Origin: Streptomyces coacervatus
Lineage (GTDB): Bacteria; Actinomycetota; Actinomycetes; Streptomycetales; Streptomycetaceae
DNA length: 64,000 nucleotides
Direction of reading: 5' to 3'
NCBI RefSeq assembly: GCF_029223485.1
Contig: NZ_JARHTP010000020.1
Coordinates: 186,001-250,000 of the forward strand
Part shown: positions 34,496 through 42,240 of the stretch, in pieces
How positions within the stretch are numbered: position 1 is the first letter of the stretch
How the letters are laid out: the number at the start of each line of letters is the position of its first letter
Made by a program: the position numbers and the translations under genes
The notes under the pieces: model-generated
The model's input: the letters and a program-made list of their open reading frames with translations, nothing else
What the model was told of the DNA's origin: nothing
Database searches by the model: none

Positions 34496-34545
34496 GTTCG
34501 CAACCGGAATGTTGATTGGCATGTCCCTTTTGCCAGGTGAATCAA
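34496..34545 (-). promoter_or_regulatory. Toxin-island element C, upstream of the RIP gene
   Basis: In gene orientation: GGTTGATTC, then GCAAAAGGGACATG, CCAATCAAC, and TTCCGGTTGCGAACGTCG. It is nearly identical to 35860-35910 (about 40 conserved positions). TTGATT and AATCAA form an inverted pair. It lies ~53-100 nt before the RIP start. Confidence 0.7.
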
Positions 34546-34583
34546 CCGGCTTGCCAGGTACGTCGACCGTCGGCGAACGCGGA

Positions 34584-34626
34584 GCGGCCGCCGACGCGAC
34601 AGGGGGGAGTGTGCGTCGGCGGCCGC
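34584..34626 (-). terminator. 14-bp perfect hairpin between NLP and RIP genes
   Basis: GCGGCCGCCGACGC (34584-34597) pairs exactly with GCGTCGGCGGCCGC (34613-34626) around a 15-nt loop. It lies 87 nt past the NLP stop codon, so NLP and RIP are probably separate transcription units. Confidence 0.75.
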
Positions 34627-34654
34627 GGTTGGGGGGTGGCGCGTGCAAGAGCCT

Positions 34655-34702
34655 GGCAGGCGGGGAGTTGATCGGCACCCCCGTTCATCGGGGCAATCAA
34701 TC
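34655..34702 (-). promoter_or_regulatory. Toxin-island element A, directly after the NLP stop codon
   Basis: In minus orientation: TTGATTGCCCCGATG, GGGGGTGCCGA and TCAACTCCCCGCCTGCC. It aligns with element B at 39826-39870 (TTGATTGCCCTGATG, AGGGGTGTCCGA, ACAACTCCCCGGCTTC). It includes the TTGATTG core also seen in elements C and D. Confidence 0.6.
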
Positions 34703-34712
34703 AGGCGATCAA

Positions 34713-35489
34713 TCAGGCGTACGGGTCGAACGTGATGTCGCTCGGCTTGGCCTTGTTCAGGTGGTCGGCGAACTTCGAGTCCTGGAGCGGGAAGTTCGCG
34801 CTGCCCCAGTCGGAGGCGTTCATGATGTCCCGCAGATTGGACGCCATGTCGGACCAGCTGATCAGGTTCTCCTGGTGCCAGGCACCGGTGTCGTTCTCCG
34901 GCGTCTCGCCCCACTTGGCGAAGCGGAAGGCGTGGGTGGACGCGCCGTCCTTGTGGTAGACGGCCTCGACGCGCTGGCCGTCCATCGGGACGTCGGCGAT
35001 CGGGTGGGTGCTGAAGCCGCCGTGCGCGGAGGCGGACAGGTACGCCGGGGTGGACGCGCCGTCCTTGACCCAGACGACCATGCACTCCCAGTCGTGGCGG
35101 TGGCCGATGCCCGGGGAGGCCTCGTCCTTCTCGAAGTAGCTGGCGTAGATGATCCCGCACCAGCCGTTGTTGCACTTGGACCGCGAGTAGGTGTTGGCGT
35201 GGCCGAGGTGGCCGGAGCGGCACTCGCCGGTGATCGAACCGGTCGGCTTCAGGCCGCCGTTGAGGTTGCCGCTCGGGTCGATCGCGGCGGCCGGGTAGCA
35301 GCTGTCCGAGTCGTAGTCGTAGACCGGCTCGAAGTTCTTCTCGAACGAGGTCGCGTTCTCGGGCAGGTTCTGCAGTACGCCGGCCGAGGCGCTGCCCGGC
35401 AGCGCGAGGGCGAGAACGGCGGCGCTGCCGGCCACGGCGGCGGCCCTGGCGAGGCGGTGGGGCCTGGTGCTGCTGACTGCTGGGGGCAT
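34713..35489 (-). CDS. Secreted Nep1-like (NPP1) necrosis-inducing protein
   Basis: 258 residues with a signal peptide (~1-36, LARAAAVAGSAAVLALALPGSASA). The NPP1/NLP hallmark heptapeptide GHRHDWE is at residues 129-135 (cation-binding and cytolysis site). Conserved Cys pairs (SDSCYP, TGECRSG, SKCNNGWCG) and WVKDGASTPAYLSASAHGGFS also fit. NLPs are cytolysins that bind plant sphingolipids and kill eudicot cells. RBS GGAG before ATG 35489. It may be co-transcribed with the short ORF ending at 35577. Confidence 0.93.
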   Translation of the reverse strand: MPPAVSSTRPHRLARAAAVAGSAAVLALALPGSASAGVLQNLPENATSFEKNFEPVYDYDSDSCYPAAAIDPSGNLNGGLKPTGSITGECRSGHLGHANTYSRSKCNNGWCGIIYASYFEKDEASPGIGHRHDWECMVVWVKDGASTPAYLSASAHGGFSTHPIADVPMDGQRVEAVYHKDGASTHAFRFAKWGETPENDTGAWHQENLISWSDMASNLRDIMNASDWGSANFPLQDSKFADHLNKAKPSDITFDPYA

Positions 35490-35576
35490 GGGGGGCTCCA
35501 GTCGACGGTCCACTCGTAACTCGTTCCGGACATGACATCCGGGTGCTCGGGACGAAGACTGGTGCAAGCCGAGAGA

Positions 35577-35807
35577 TCAATGGAAGGGCTTTCCATCAAA
35601 CTGGAGGCGGATTTTCGCCGAACTGATCAACGCCGGACAGGGTGTGGTCGCCGACGGAACGGGAGGTTCCGGACGAAGCCGTACGACGGGCGAGTCGGCG
35701 GCCGGGGCGGTGGCCGGGGAGGACAGCGCGGACGCCGCGATCGCTGCGACCAGGGCGGACGAGACGAACGCCGACAGGGCGAGATGGCGAAGGACGCTGG
35801 CGTACAC
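35577..35807 (-). pseudogene. Short secreted ORF, probable remnant of a secreted-protein gene
   Basis: 76 residues: a clear signal peptide (LALSAFVSSALVAAIAASALS) followed by only ~37 Pro-rich residues (PVVRLRPEPPVPSATTPC). The ribosome binding site GGAGAACAGCACCCC-GTG resembles that of the RIP gene (GGAGAACAGCGC-ATG), and element D upstream is nearly identical to element C. The mature part matches nothing I recognise. It looks like a toxin-type promoter and signal peptide whose coding body has been lost. Alternatively it is a real small secreted peptide expressed ahead of the NLP gene. Confidence 0.5.
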
Positions 35808-35859
35808 GGGGTGCTGTTCTCCTCGGTTGCGACATCACGGTGGTGACATCACGACCGAG

Positions 35860-35910
35860 GTTCGCAACCGGAACGTTGATTGGCACGTCGCTTTTGTCAC
35901 AGCAATCAAT
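35860..35910 (-). promoter_or_regulatory. Toxin-island element D, upstream of the truncated ORF and NLP
   Basis: In minus orientation: ATTGATTGCTGTG, ACAAAAGCGACGTG, CCAATCAACG and TTCCGGTTGCGAACCTCG. It matches element C with a few substitutions and sits at the same distance (~53 nt) from the start codon. It also lies ~120 nt before the divergent nSTAND gene. Confidence 0.7.
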
Positions 35911-36028
35911 TCCCCTGAACCGGTTCCGCGTTATTTGTCCGGACGTTAGGTTGTCGTCACTCCGGCTGCATACGAAGGCGTACGAAAGCCGCGAGTAGCA
36001 CAGCAAGTGGTACAGAGGGGAGCGCGCA

Positions 36029-39000
36029 GTGGGCCGACCCGAAAGACCTGTGGATCCCGAGGCCGGTCCCGTACAGCGCCTCGCCCATCAACTGCGCGAG
36101 CTGCGCAAGGCCGCCGGCAGCCCCTCGTACCGGGCGATGGCCGAGACCGCCGGGTTCTCCGCGACAACGCTGTCCCAGGCCGCGGCCGGAGAGCGCTTGC
36201 CCTCGCTCGCCGTCCTGCGCGGGTACGCGTGCGCGTGCGGGGCGGATCCCGGGGAGTGGGAGGCCCGCTGGAAGGAGGCCGAGGCCGAGGCGGCGGGCAC
36301 GGCGCGCGAGGAGGAAGAGGACGTGCCGCCGCCGTACCGGGGCCTCAACCGGTTCGAGCCGGACGACCGGCAGCTCTTCTTCGGCCGGGACCGGCTGGTC
36401 GAGAAGCTGAACCGGCTGGTGTGCGACCACCGGTTCGCGGTGCTGTTCGGCGCTTCGGGCAGCGGTAAGTCGTCGCTGCTCAGGGCCGGGCTCATCCCGC
36501 GGCTCAGGGACGAGATCGCGACCCGCGGCCGGCCGGCGGTGCTGCGCGTCCTCACCCCGGGAGACCGGCCCGCGGACCGGTACGGCCATCTGCTCACGCC
36601 CGCCGAGGGGGAGCCGGAGAGCTGGGTGGTGGTCGACCAGTTCGAGGAGGTCTTCACCCTCTGCCGGGACCGCGCCGAGCGGGCCCGCTTCCTCGACCTG
36701 CTGCTCGCCGCCCGCGACCCGGACCGCCGGCTGAAGGTCCTCATCGCCGTACGGGCCGATTTCTACGCCCGCTGCGCCGAGCACCGCGACCTGGCGGACG
36801 CCCTGCACGGCGCCGGGCTCCTGGTCGGCCCGATGACCGCCGACGAGCTGCGGGACGCGGTGGTCAGACCGGCCCAGGCGGTCGGGCACCTGGTGGAGCG
36901 GGAGCTGACCGGGAAGATCGTCGAGGAGGTCCTCGACCAGCCCGGCGGCCTGCCGATGCTCTCGCACGCCCTGCTGGAGACCTGGCGCCGGCGCAAGGGC
37001 CGGATGCTGACGCTGGCCGCGTACGAGGCGGCGGGCGGGGTGCGCGGCGCGATCGCGGCGAGCGCCGAGGAGGTGTACGGGCAGCTGACCGCAGTGCAGC
37101 GGGGCGCCGCCCGCCGGCTGCTGCTGCGCATGATCGAGCCCGGCCGGGGCACCGCCGACACCCGCCGCCCCCTCACCCGCGCCGAACTGGACGAGTGGGC
37201 CGACCCCGAGGTCCCGGCGGTGGTGGAGCGGCTGGCCGGCGCCCGGCTGCTGACCGCCGACGAGGAGGGCGTCCACCTCGCCCACGAGGCGCTGATCACC
37301 TGCTGGCCGCGGCTGCAGGAGTGGATCGAGCAGGACCGCGAGCGGCTGCGCGGGCACCGGGCCCTGACCGAGGCCGCCCGCACCTGGCTGGAGCACGACC
37401 GCGACCCCGGCGCCCTGTACCGGGGCACCCGGCTCGACCGTGCCGAGGAGCACTTCCCGGACCATGAACGGGACCCGGCGCTGACGGCGACGGAGCGGAG
37501 GTTCCTGATCTCCGCGTTCGCGGCCCGCGACGCGGAACACCGGGCTGCCGCCCGTTCCACGCGCCGGGCCCGGACCGCGGTCGGCGTGCTGGCAGCCGTC
37601 CTCGTGGTGGCGCTGGTCGCCGGCCTGGCCGCCTGGACGCAGCGCCGGGACAACCAGCGCCGGAGCACCGAGGACGCGGCCCGGCGTATCGCCGCCGTGG
37701 CGGACGGCCTGCGGACGACCGATCCGCGCACCGCCCAGCTGCTCGGCGTCGCCGCCTGGCGCACGGCCCGGCTGCCGGAGACCCGCGGCGCACTGCTGGG
37801 CTCCCTCGCCCAGCCGGAACTCGACACCTTCAGCGACCCGGCACCGGGCGAGGACCCCGCGCGCTACCTGACCGATTCCGGCCGTACGTTGCTCAGCGCC
37901 GACGGCCGCGACTGGCGCACCTGGGATGTGACCCGTCACCGGCGCACCGCCTCCGGGCGGCTGCCGGCGGGCAGCCGGGTGGAGGGGGCGAGCCCCGACG
38001 GGCGGCTGCTCGCGGTCCGCCGGAACGGCGTGCTGCAGCTGTGGGACACGGCCGCCCGGCGGTGGCGCGGCGACCGTATGCCCGCGACGACCGTCGTCGA
38101 CTTCACCGGCAGCAGCTACCTCGTGAGCGCCACGGACGGCAGCACGGTGCAGCTGCGCTCCGACGCGGACGACCGGCTGCTGTTCACCGTCCGGGCGGGC
38201 AGCTCGGCGGAGGTCGCGCCGAGCACGGACGGCCGGCTGCTGGCCTACTGCCCCGAGGGCGGCGACGCGGCACAGGTCAGGGACCTGCGCACAGGGCGCA
38301 CACTGCACGGCCGCTGGGAACGGGACCCCGCCATCTGCGGCCAGGAGCAGTCGCTGCTCGTGCTCGGCGACGGCGAGCGAAGCGAGATGGGGGTCCCCCC
38401 GGCCGAAGGCTGGGGGAGGCTCGCCGCCCAGACCCCGACCGGCGTGCATGTCTGGGACGTCCGCTCGGGCGAGCAGGCGGCCGAGCTTCCGGACGCGGGC
38501 GTGAAGTACATCGCCCTCAGCCGCGACGGCAGGCTCCTGGCGACCGCCGACGCGGCGGAGATCCGGATCTGGCGGCCTGGCATCCCGGCCCCCGTTTTCC
38601 GGCACTCCCTCAACAACCAGCACCTGTACGGCGGTCTCGTTTGGGACGACAGGCACCCCCTGCTGCGCTATCTGGAAGGCGGCACCGTGCACACCCTCGA
38701 CGTCTCGGCCGCCGTGACGCGCAGTTGGCAGGACCAGCCGATGGACGCCGTGCGCCTCAGCCCCGACGGCCGCACCCTCGCCACCGTCCGCCGCACCGGC
38801 GACCACTACCGCGCAGAACTCCGCGCCACCGGCGACGGCCGGCTCCTGCGCACCCTCCCCGCCCCGCAGCTCCCCACCTCCACCGACCCCTCCTCACCGG
38901 TGTTCGCACCGGACACCACCGCGCTGCTGGCGTTCACCCCCGACGGCAAGGCACTCGTCTACGGCATCTCGGCCCCCAGCAGCGACACGTCCCGGCAGCC

Positions 39001-39820
39001 CTTCACGGTCTGGGACCTCGCCCGCAGCCGCGTCCGCGCGACCCCGGACCTGGCCACGAAGAACTCGACCGCAGCGATCGGGGCGATCGCTTCCGCCCCC
39101 GACGCCCGCACCCTCTACGCCACCCGCTCCTCCCTCAGCGGCAAGCCGGCCACCGAGGTCTGGGACCCGGCACGCGACCGCAGAACGGGGATCCTCGCCT
39201 CCCTGTCCAGCATCCACCTGGCGGTGAGCCCCGACGGCAGCGTCCTGGCGGGCGACAACCGGACCACGGCCCTGCCGGCCGGCCAGGTCACCGCCCGCGA
39301 CCTGGTCCAGGGCGACGAGATCGGCGCCCTCGCCTTCGCCGCGGACGGCTCGCTGTTCGCCGCGGGCGACCAGACCGGCCGGGTCGCGCTGTGGGACGGC
39401 AAGCTGAAGGAACGCACCGGCATACTGCGCAGCGTCTTCGCCGCCCTCCCGGACGGCGTCGGAGACGCGGTCTTCGGCGACACCTCCGAAGCGGTCAGCG
39501 CCCTCGCGATCAGCCCCGACGGAAAGACCCTCGCGGTCGGCGGCGAGTCGGGCAGCCTCCAGCTGTGGGACATCGCCACGCAGCAACCGCTCGGCTCACC
39601 CCTCACGACATCCGGCGAGCAGATCGACACGGTCGCCTTCAGCGCCGACGGCACCACGGTGTACGCGGGCAGCGACCACGTCCCGCTCCAGCGGTACGGG
39701 ATCGATCCGACGCGGGCGGTGCAGACGGTGTGCGCACGGGCGGGCGGGGCGGGTCTGACGCGGGCGCAGTGGAAGACGTATCTGCCGGGGGTGCCGTACC
39801 GGAAGGTGTGCGGGGGTTGA
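36029..39820 (+). CDS. XRE-nSTAND-WD40 signalling NTPase
   Basis: 1263 residues. N-terminal helix-turn-helix (~18-75, YRAMAETAGFSATTLSQAAAGERLPSL), then an nSTAND NTPase: PYRGLNRFEPDDRQLFFGR (entry motif), Walker A GASGSGKSS at 141-149 and Walker B VVVDQFEEVF near 200. A winged-helix/HEAT-like region follows to ~500, with a TM helix at ~515-535 (VLAAVLVVALVAGLAAW). The C-terminal ~650 residues are WD40-type blades (LAISPDGKTLAVGGESGSLQLWD). STAND proteins act as ligand-triggered switches. Here the gene sits inside the toxin island, divergent from element D. Residues ~783-798 come from a dispersed repeat. GTG start. Confidence 0.88.
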   Translation: MGRPERPVDPEAGPVQRLAHQLRELRKAAGSPSYRAMAETAGFSATTLSQAAAGERLPSLAVLRGYACACGADPGEWEARWKEAEAEAAGTAREEEEDVPPPYRGLNRFEPDDRQLFFGRDRLVEKLNRLVCDHRFAVLFGASGSGKSSLLRAGLIPRLRDEIATRGRPAVLRVLTPGDRPADRYGHLLTPAEGEPESWVVVDQFEEVFTLCRDRAERARFLDLLLAARDPDRRLKVLIAVRADFYARCAEHRDLADALHGAGLLVGPMTADELRDAVVRPAQAVGHLVERELTGKIVEEVLDQPGGLPMLSHALLETWRRRKGRMLTLAAYEAAGGVRGAIAASAEEVYGQLTAVQRGAARRLLLRMIEPGRGTADTRRPLTRAELDEWADPEVPAVVERLAGARLLTADEEGVHLAHEALITCWPRLQEWIEQDRERLRGHRALTEAARTWLEHDRDPGALYRGTRLDRAEEHFPDHERDPALTATERRFLISAFAARDAEHRAAARSTRRARTAVGVLAAVLVVALVAGLAAWTQRRDNQRRSTEDAARRIAAVADGLRTTDPRTAQLLGVAAWRTARLPETRGALLGSLAQPELDTFSDPAPGEDPARYLTDSGRTLLSADGRDWRTWDVTRHRRTASGRLPAGSRVEGASPDGRLLAVRRNGVLQLWDTAARRWRGDRMPATTVVDFTGSSYLVSATDGSTVQLRSDADDRLLFTVRAGSSAEVAPSTDGRLLAYCPEGGDAAQVRDLRTGRTLHGRWERDPAICGQEQSLLVLGDGERSEMGVPPAEGWGRLAAQTPTGVHVWDVRSGEQAAELPDAGVKYIALSRDGRLLATADAAEIRIWRPGIPAPVFRHSLNNQHLYGGLVWDDRHPLLRYLEGGTVHTLDVSAAVTRSWQDQPMDAVRLSPDGRTLATVRRTGDHYRAELRATGDGRLLRTLPAPQLPTSTDPSSPVFAPDTTALLAFTPDGKALVYGISAPSSDTSRQPFTVWDLARSRVRATPDLATKNSTAAIGAIASAPDARTLYATRSSLSGKPATEVWDPARDRRTGILASLSSIHLAVSPDGSVLAGDNRTTALPAGQVTARDLVQGDEIGALAFAADGSLFAAGDQTGRVALWDGKLKERTGILRSVFAALPDGVGDAVFGDTSEAVSALAISPDGKTLAVGGESGSLQLWDIATQQPLGSPLTTSGEQIDTVAFSADGTTVYAGSDHVPLQRYGIDPTRAVQTVCARAGGAGLTRAQWKTYLPGVPYRKVCGG
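38374..38418. repeat. Dispersed repeat (GAGCGAAGCGAGATGGGGGT type) inside the WD40 region
   Basis: GCGAGCGAAGCGAGATGGG, GGTCCCCCCGG and CCGAAGGCTGGGGGAG form a familiar Streptomyces palindromic element. It is read in frame as GERSEMGVPPAEGWGRL, interrupting a propeller blade. Confidence 0.75.
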
Positions 39821-39825
39821 TTCGG

Positions 39826-39870
39826 GTTGATTGCCCTGATGGGAGGGGTGTCCGAACAACTCCCCGGCTT
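39826..39870 (+). promoter_or_regulatory. Toxin-island element B, upstream of the small secreted protein
   Basis: GGTTGATTGCCCTGATG, GGAGGGGTGTCCGA, ACAACTCCCCGGCTTC. It aligns with element A at 34655-34702 and shares the TTGATTG core with C and D. It lies between the nSTAND stop codon and the start of the secreted protein (48 nt from its ATG). Confidence 0.6.
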
Positions 39871-39917
39871 CGACGATCGTCCCGTCGCTGCGTTCCTTCC
39901 GACGGGAGACCACACCC

Positions 39918-40580
39918 ATGAAGCTCAAGCAGCCCGGCCGCCGCAGACTGGCCCTTCTGGCACCCGCCCTCGCCCTGCTGACGATCCCCTTCTCCGCGGG
40001 GTCGGCCAGCGCGTACAGCCCCGGCTGGGACCCCAACACCCACCCGGACCCGATCGGCGCCTGCAACGGCCGGGGCCCCAGCATCAACCTGTGCCAGTAC
40101 CACGAGGTGAACGCGTGGACGGCGCTGGGCAAGCGGCACCAGGCCAGCAACGTGTCCAACAACTGCGCGGGCACGGACCCCCAGACGTACCAGGTCAACT
40201 GGAAGTACACGACCAACAGCTCGTACTCCTACGCGAACACGCAGAGCCTGGAGGTCAGCTTCGGCTTCTCCAAGGACCTGGAGGAGGGCATGAAGGCCAG
40301 CACGTCGAGCACCGAGACCTGGACGGTGGGCGACCAGCGCGAGGCCGGCTCGGTCATCACCAACACCATCCGTCCCGGATACGCGGGCGCCTACTGGTTC
40401 GCCCCGTACGTCCGGCACTCCCAGGGCTGGGTGGAGGTCCACTACAACAAGAAGCAGTTCGGCCACTGGGACTGGTTCTACCCGTACAGGGGGTCCAACC
40501 AGGTCCACATCGACACGCCCGTCGCCTGGTCGGACGGCTCGATCAAGGGGCAGCTGTACTGGGCCACCTGGAAGTGCTGA
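39918..40580 (+). CDS. Small secreted beta-rich protein, possible aerolysin-like pore-former
   Basis: 220 residues with a signal peptide (LALLAPALALLTIPFSAGSASA). The mature part (~188 residues) is beta-rich and Trp/Tyr/Ser/Thr-rich: QVNWKYTTNSSYSYANTQS, LEVSFGFSKDLEEGMKAST, STETWTVGDQREAG and YWFAPYVRHSQGWVEVHY. The alternating Ser/Thr-hydrophobic strands and the long amphipathic hairpin resemble ETX/MTX2-type pore-forming proteins, but I see no diagnostic motif. Four Cys remain after cleavage. A GACGGGAG site precedes ATG 39918. The upstream element links it to the RIP/NLP genes. Confidence 0.7.
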   Translation: MKLKQPGRRRLALLAPALALLTIPFSAGSASAYSPGWDPNTHPDPIGACNGRGPSINLCQYHEVNAWTALGKRHQASNVSNNCAGTDPQTYQVNWKYTTNSSYSYANTQSLEVSFGFSKDLEEGMKASTSSTETWTVGDQREAGSVITNTIRPGYAGAYWFAPYVRHSQGWVEVHYNKKQFGHWDWFYPYRGSNQVHIDTPVAWSDGSIKGQLYWATWKC

Positions 40581-40583
40581 CCG

Positions 40584-40742
40584 CTAACCCGCGTGGTGGT
40601 GAACCTGCTGTACCTGGCCGACCGGGCCCGGGGCGTCCGCCGCCCTCGCCGGGCCCGCGTTGGCTGCCAGTACCAGTGCGGCCACTGCGACGAGGGCTGC
40701 GCCGAACCCTCGGGCGTAACGCTCGGAGATGTGTCGGAGCAC
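40584..40742 (-). CDS. 52-residue secreted peptide precursor, divergent from the XRE-TPR regulator
   Basis: GTG 40742 follows GAGAGG (spacing 6 nt). The precursor has a basic start (RHISERYARG), a hydrophobic core (FGAALVAVAALVLAANA) and an AxA site (PARA|ADAP), leaving an 18-residue mature peptide ADAPGPVGQVQQVHHHAG. Third-position GC is somewhat below typical for the organism, so I cannot exclude a chance ORF. The signal peptide, ribosome binding site and divergent position next to a TPR regulator support it. Proposed role: secreted signal or its precursor, by analogy with RRNPP systems. Confidence 0.6.
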   Translation of the reverse strand: MLRHISERYARGFGAALVAVAALVLAANAGPARAADAPGPVGQVQQVHHHAG

Positions 40743-40750
40743 GGCAACCT

Positions 40751-40802
40751 CTCAACAGCGTCTCAACAGTGTTGTATTAAACGCGCTTAAGACGCCGTTT
40801 AA
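40751..40802. promoter_or_regulatory. Operator-like region between peptide gene and XRE-TPR gene
   Basis: An 11-bp direct repeat CTCAACAGCGT/CTCAACAGTGT (40751-40772) is followed by the inverted pair TTAAACG (40777-40783) and CGTTTAA (40796-40802). This AT-rich stretch in GC-rich DNA sits centrally between divergent starts, as expected for a shared, autoregulated promoter. Confidence 0.6.
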
Positions 40803-40850
40803 CGTAGGGGTCGGCAGGGCCCAACGGCAAGAGGTGCAGGGGGAGTTGTC

Positions 40851-42194
40851 GTGTCCGACCGTGACGATCCGGTGACCATCGGTCGCAGAGTCCAGCAATT
40901 GCGGTCCGAACGCGGGCTCACCCAACGACAGTTGGCGGAGCCCGCCTACACCCCCGCGTACATCTCCACCCTGGAGGCCGGCCGGGTCCGCCCCTCCGAC
41001 GAGGCGTTACGGCACATCGCCGAGCGCCTGGGGATCGCGTACGAGGAGCTGGTCACCGGACGTCCGGCCCGCCTCGCCACCGACCTGCGCCTCAGGCTGA
41101 CCGAGGCCCAGCGCACCCTCGCGAGCGGCGAGGCCGAGCAGGCGGCGGAGCAGTACACCGCATTGCTCGCCGAGGCCGAGGGCCATGAACTCCTCGACGT
41201 CCAGGCCGTAGCCCTCCTCGGACTCGGCGACTGCGCCCTGGACACGGGGGAGTTGGAGGCCGCCCGCCAGTACTTCGAGCGCACCGAGCAGGCCCTCGCC
41301 GACGTACCCCTGCCCGCCCGCGTCCCCGCCCTGCGCGGTCGTGCCGTCTCCCACTACCTCGCCGGTGAACTCCGCTACGCCGTCTACCTGTTGGAGTCCA
41401 CCCTCGACGAGCTGAACCGCGGCGGACTGCACGACCCGGACGCCCTGCTCCTGCTCTACGCCAGCATCATCGGGCCCTACATGGACATGGGCGCCCACGC
41501 CCGCGCCGCCCAGGCCGCCGAGTTCGCGCTCGCCCTCGCCCCGCAGTCCGGCGACCCCGCACTCGTCGCCCGTATGCACCGCTCGGTGGCCCGCACCCTG
41601 CTCGCCGAGGGCCGCCTCGCCGAGGCCGACGCCTCCCTGGCCAAGGCCGCCGAGCTCTACCGCACCCTCCAGCTGCGCACCGAACTCGCCAACTGCCACT
41701 GGATGCGCGGCTATGTCTACGCCCAGAACGGCGAACTGGACCTGGCCGAAGGCGAGTTGAGGCAGGCGCTCACCATGCTCTCCGAGGGGCGCGCCGCCCT
41801 CTACAGCAGCCAGGTCGCCGTCGAGTTCGCCGACGTACTGCACCGGCGCGGCAAGTCCGACGAGGCCGCGGCGCTGCTCCACGGCGTGCTCAGCGACATC
41901 GGCCCCGAACGGGGCGCCCTGCACTCCGCCGCCGCCCATCGCCTCCTCGGCATCATCGCCGAGGACGCGGGCGACACGGAGGATGCGGAGGAGCACTATG
42001 TGCGTGCGCTGAGTCTGTTGGAGCGGGCGGGGGCAGCCGGTGACCTGGCCGACCTGTGCCGCCTGCTCGGCGATCTGCTGCGCCGCACCGGCCGGGTGGA
42101 GGCGGCCCTGGACGCGTATCGGACGGGGCTTGGCCACCGTACGGCCCCCGGTACGACGACCTTGGGGCCGGCCCCGGCGCAGCCGCCGCTGTGA
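40851..42194 (+). CDS. XRE helix-turn-helix + TPR regulator with a TTA codon
   Basis: 447 residues. N-terminal XRE domain (~9-65, RVQQLRSERGLTQRQLAEPAYTPAYISTLEAGRVRPSDEAL). The remainder (~80-435) is about nine TPR-like helical pairs (AEQYTALLAEAEGHELLDVQAVALLGLGDCAL, AEEHYVRALSLLERAGAAGDL). This is the domain layout of RRNPP peptide receptors. Leu53 is encoded by TTA (41007-41009), the rare codon read by the bldA tRNA, so translation should be development-dependent. GTG start with GGGGGAG upstream. Ends ~50 nt before a dispersed repeat. Confidence 0.92.
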   Translation: MSDRDDPVTIGRRVQQLRSERGLTQRQLAEPAYTPAYISTLEAGRVRPSDEALRHIAERLGIAYEELVTGRPARLATDLRLRLTEAQRTLASGEAEQAAEQYTALLAEAEGHELLDVQAVALLGLGDCALDTGELEAARQYFERTEQALADVPLPARVPALRGRAVSHYLAGELRYAVYLLESTLDELNRGGLHDPDALLLLYASIIGPYMDMGAHARAAQAAEFALALAPQSGDPALVARMHRSVARTLLAEGRLAEADASLAKAAELYRTLQLRTELANCHWMRGYVYAQNGELDLAEGELRQALTMLSEGRAALYSSQVAVEFADVLHRRGKSDEAAALLHGVLSDIGPERGALHSAAAHRLLGIIAEDAGDTEDAEEHYVRALSLLERAGAAGDLADLCRLLGDLLRRTGRVEAALDAYRTGLGHRTAPGTTTLGPAPAQPPL

Positions 42195-42240
42195 CGCCAG
42201 CCCAATAGGGGCGGATTCGCCGTTGGCGGGTGCGGGTTCG

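Noticed and set aside
40593..40790. Plus-strand ORF of 65 codons between the secreted protein and the XRE-TPR gene
   Set aside because: No ribosome binding site and no recognisable product; the minus strand encodes a signal-peptide protein with an RBS over the same DNA.
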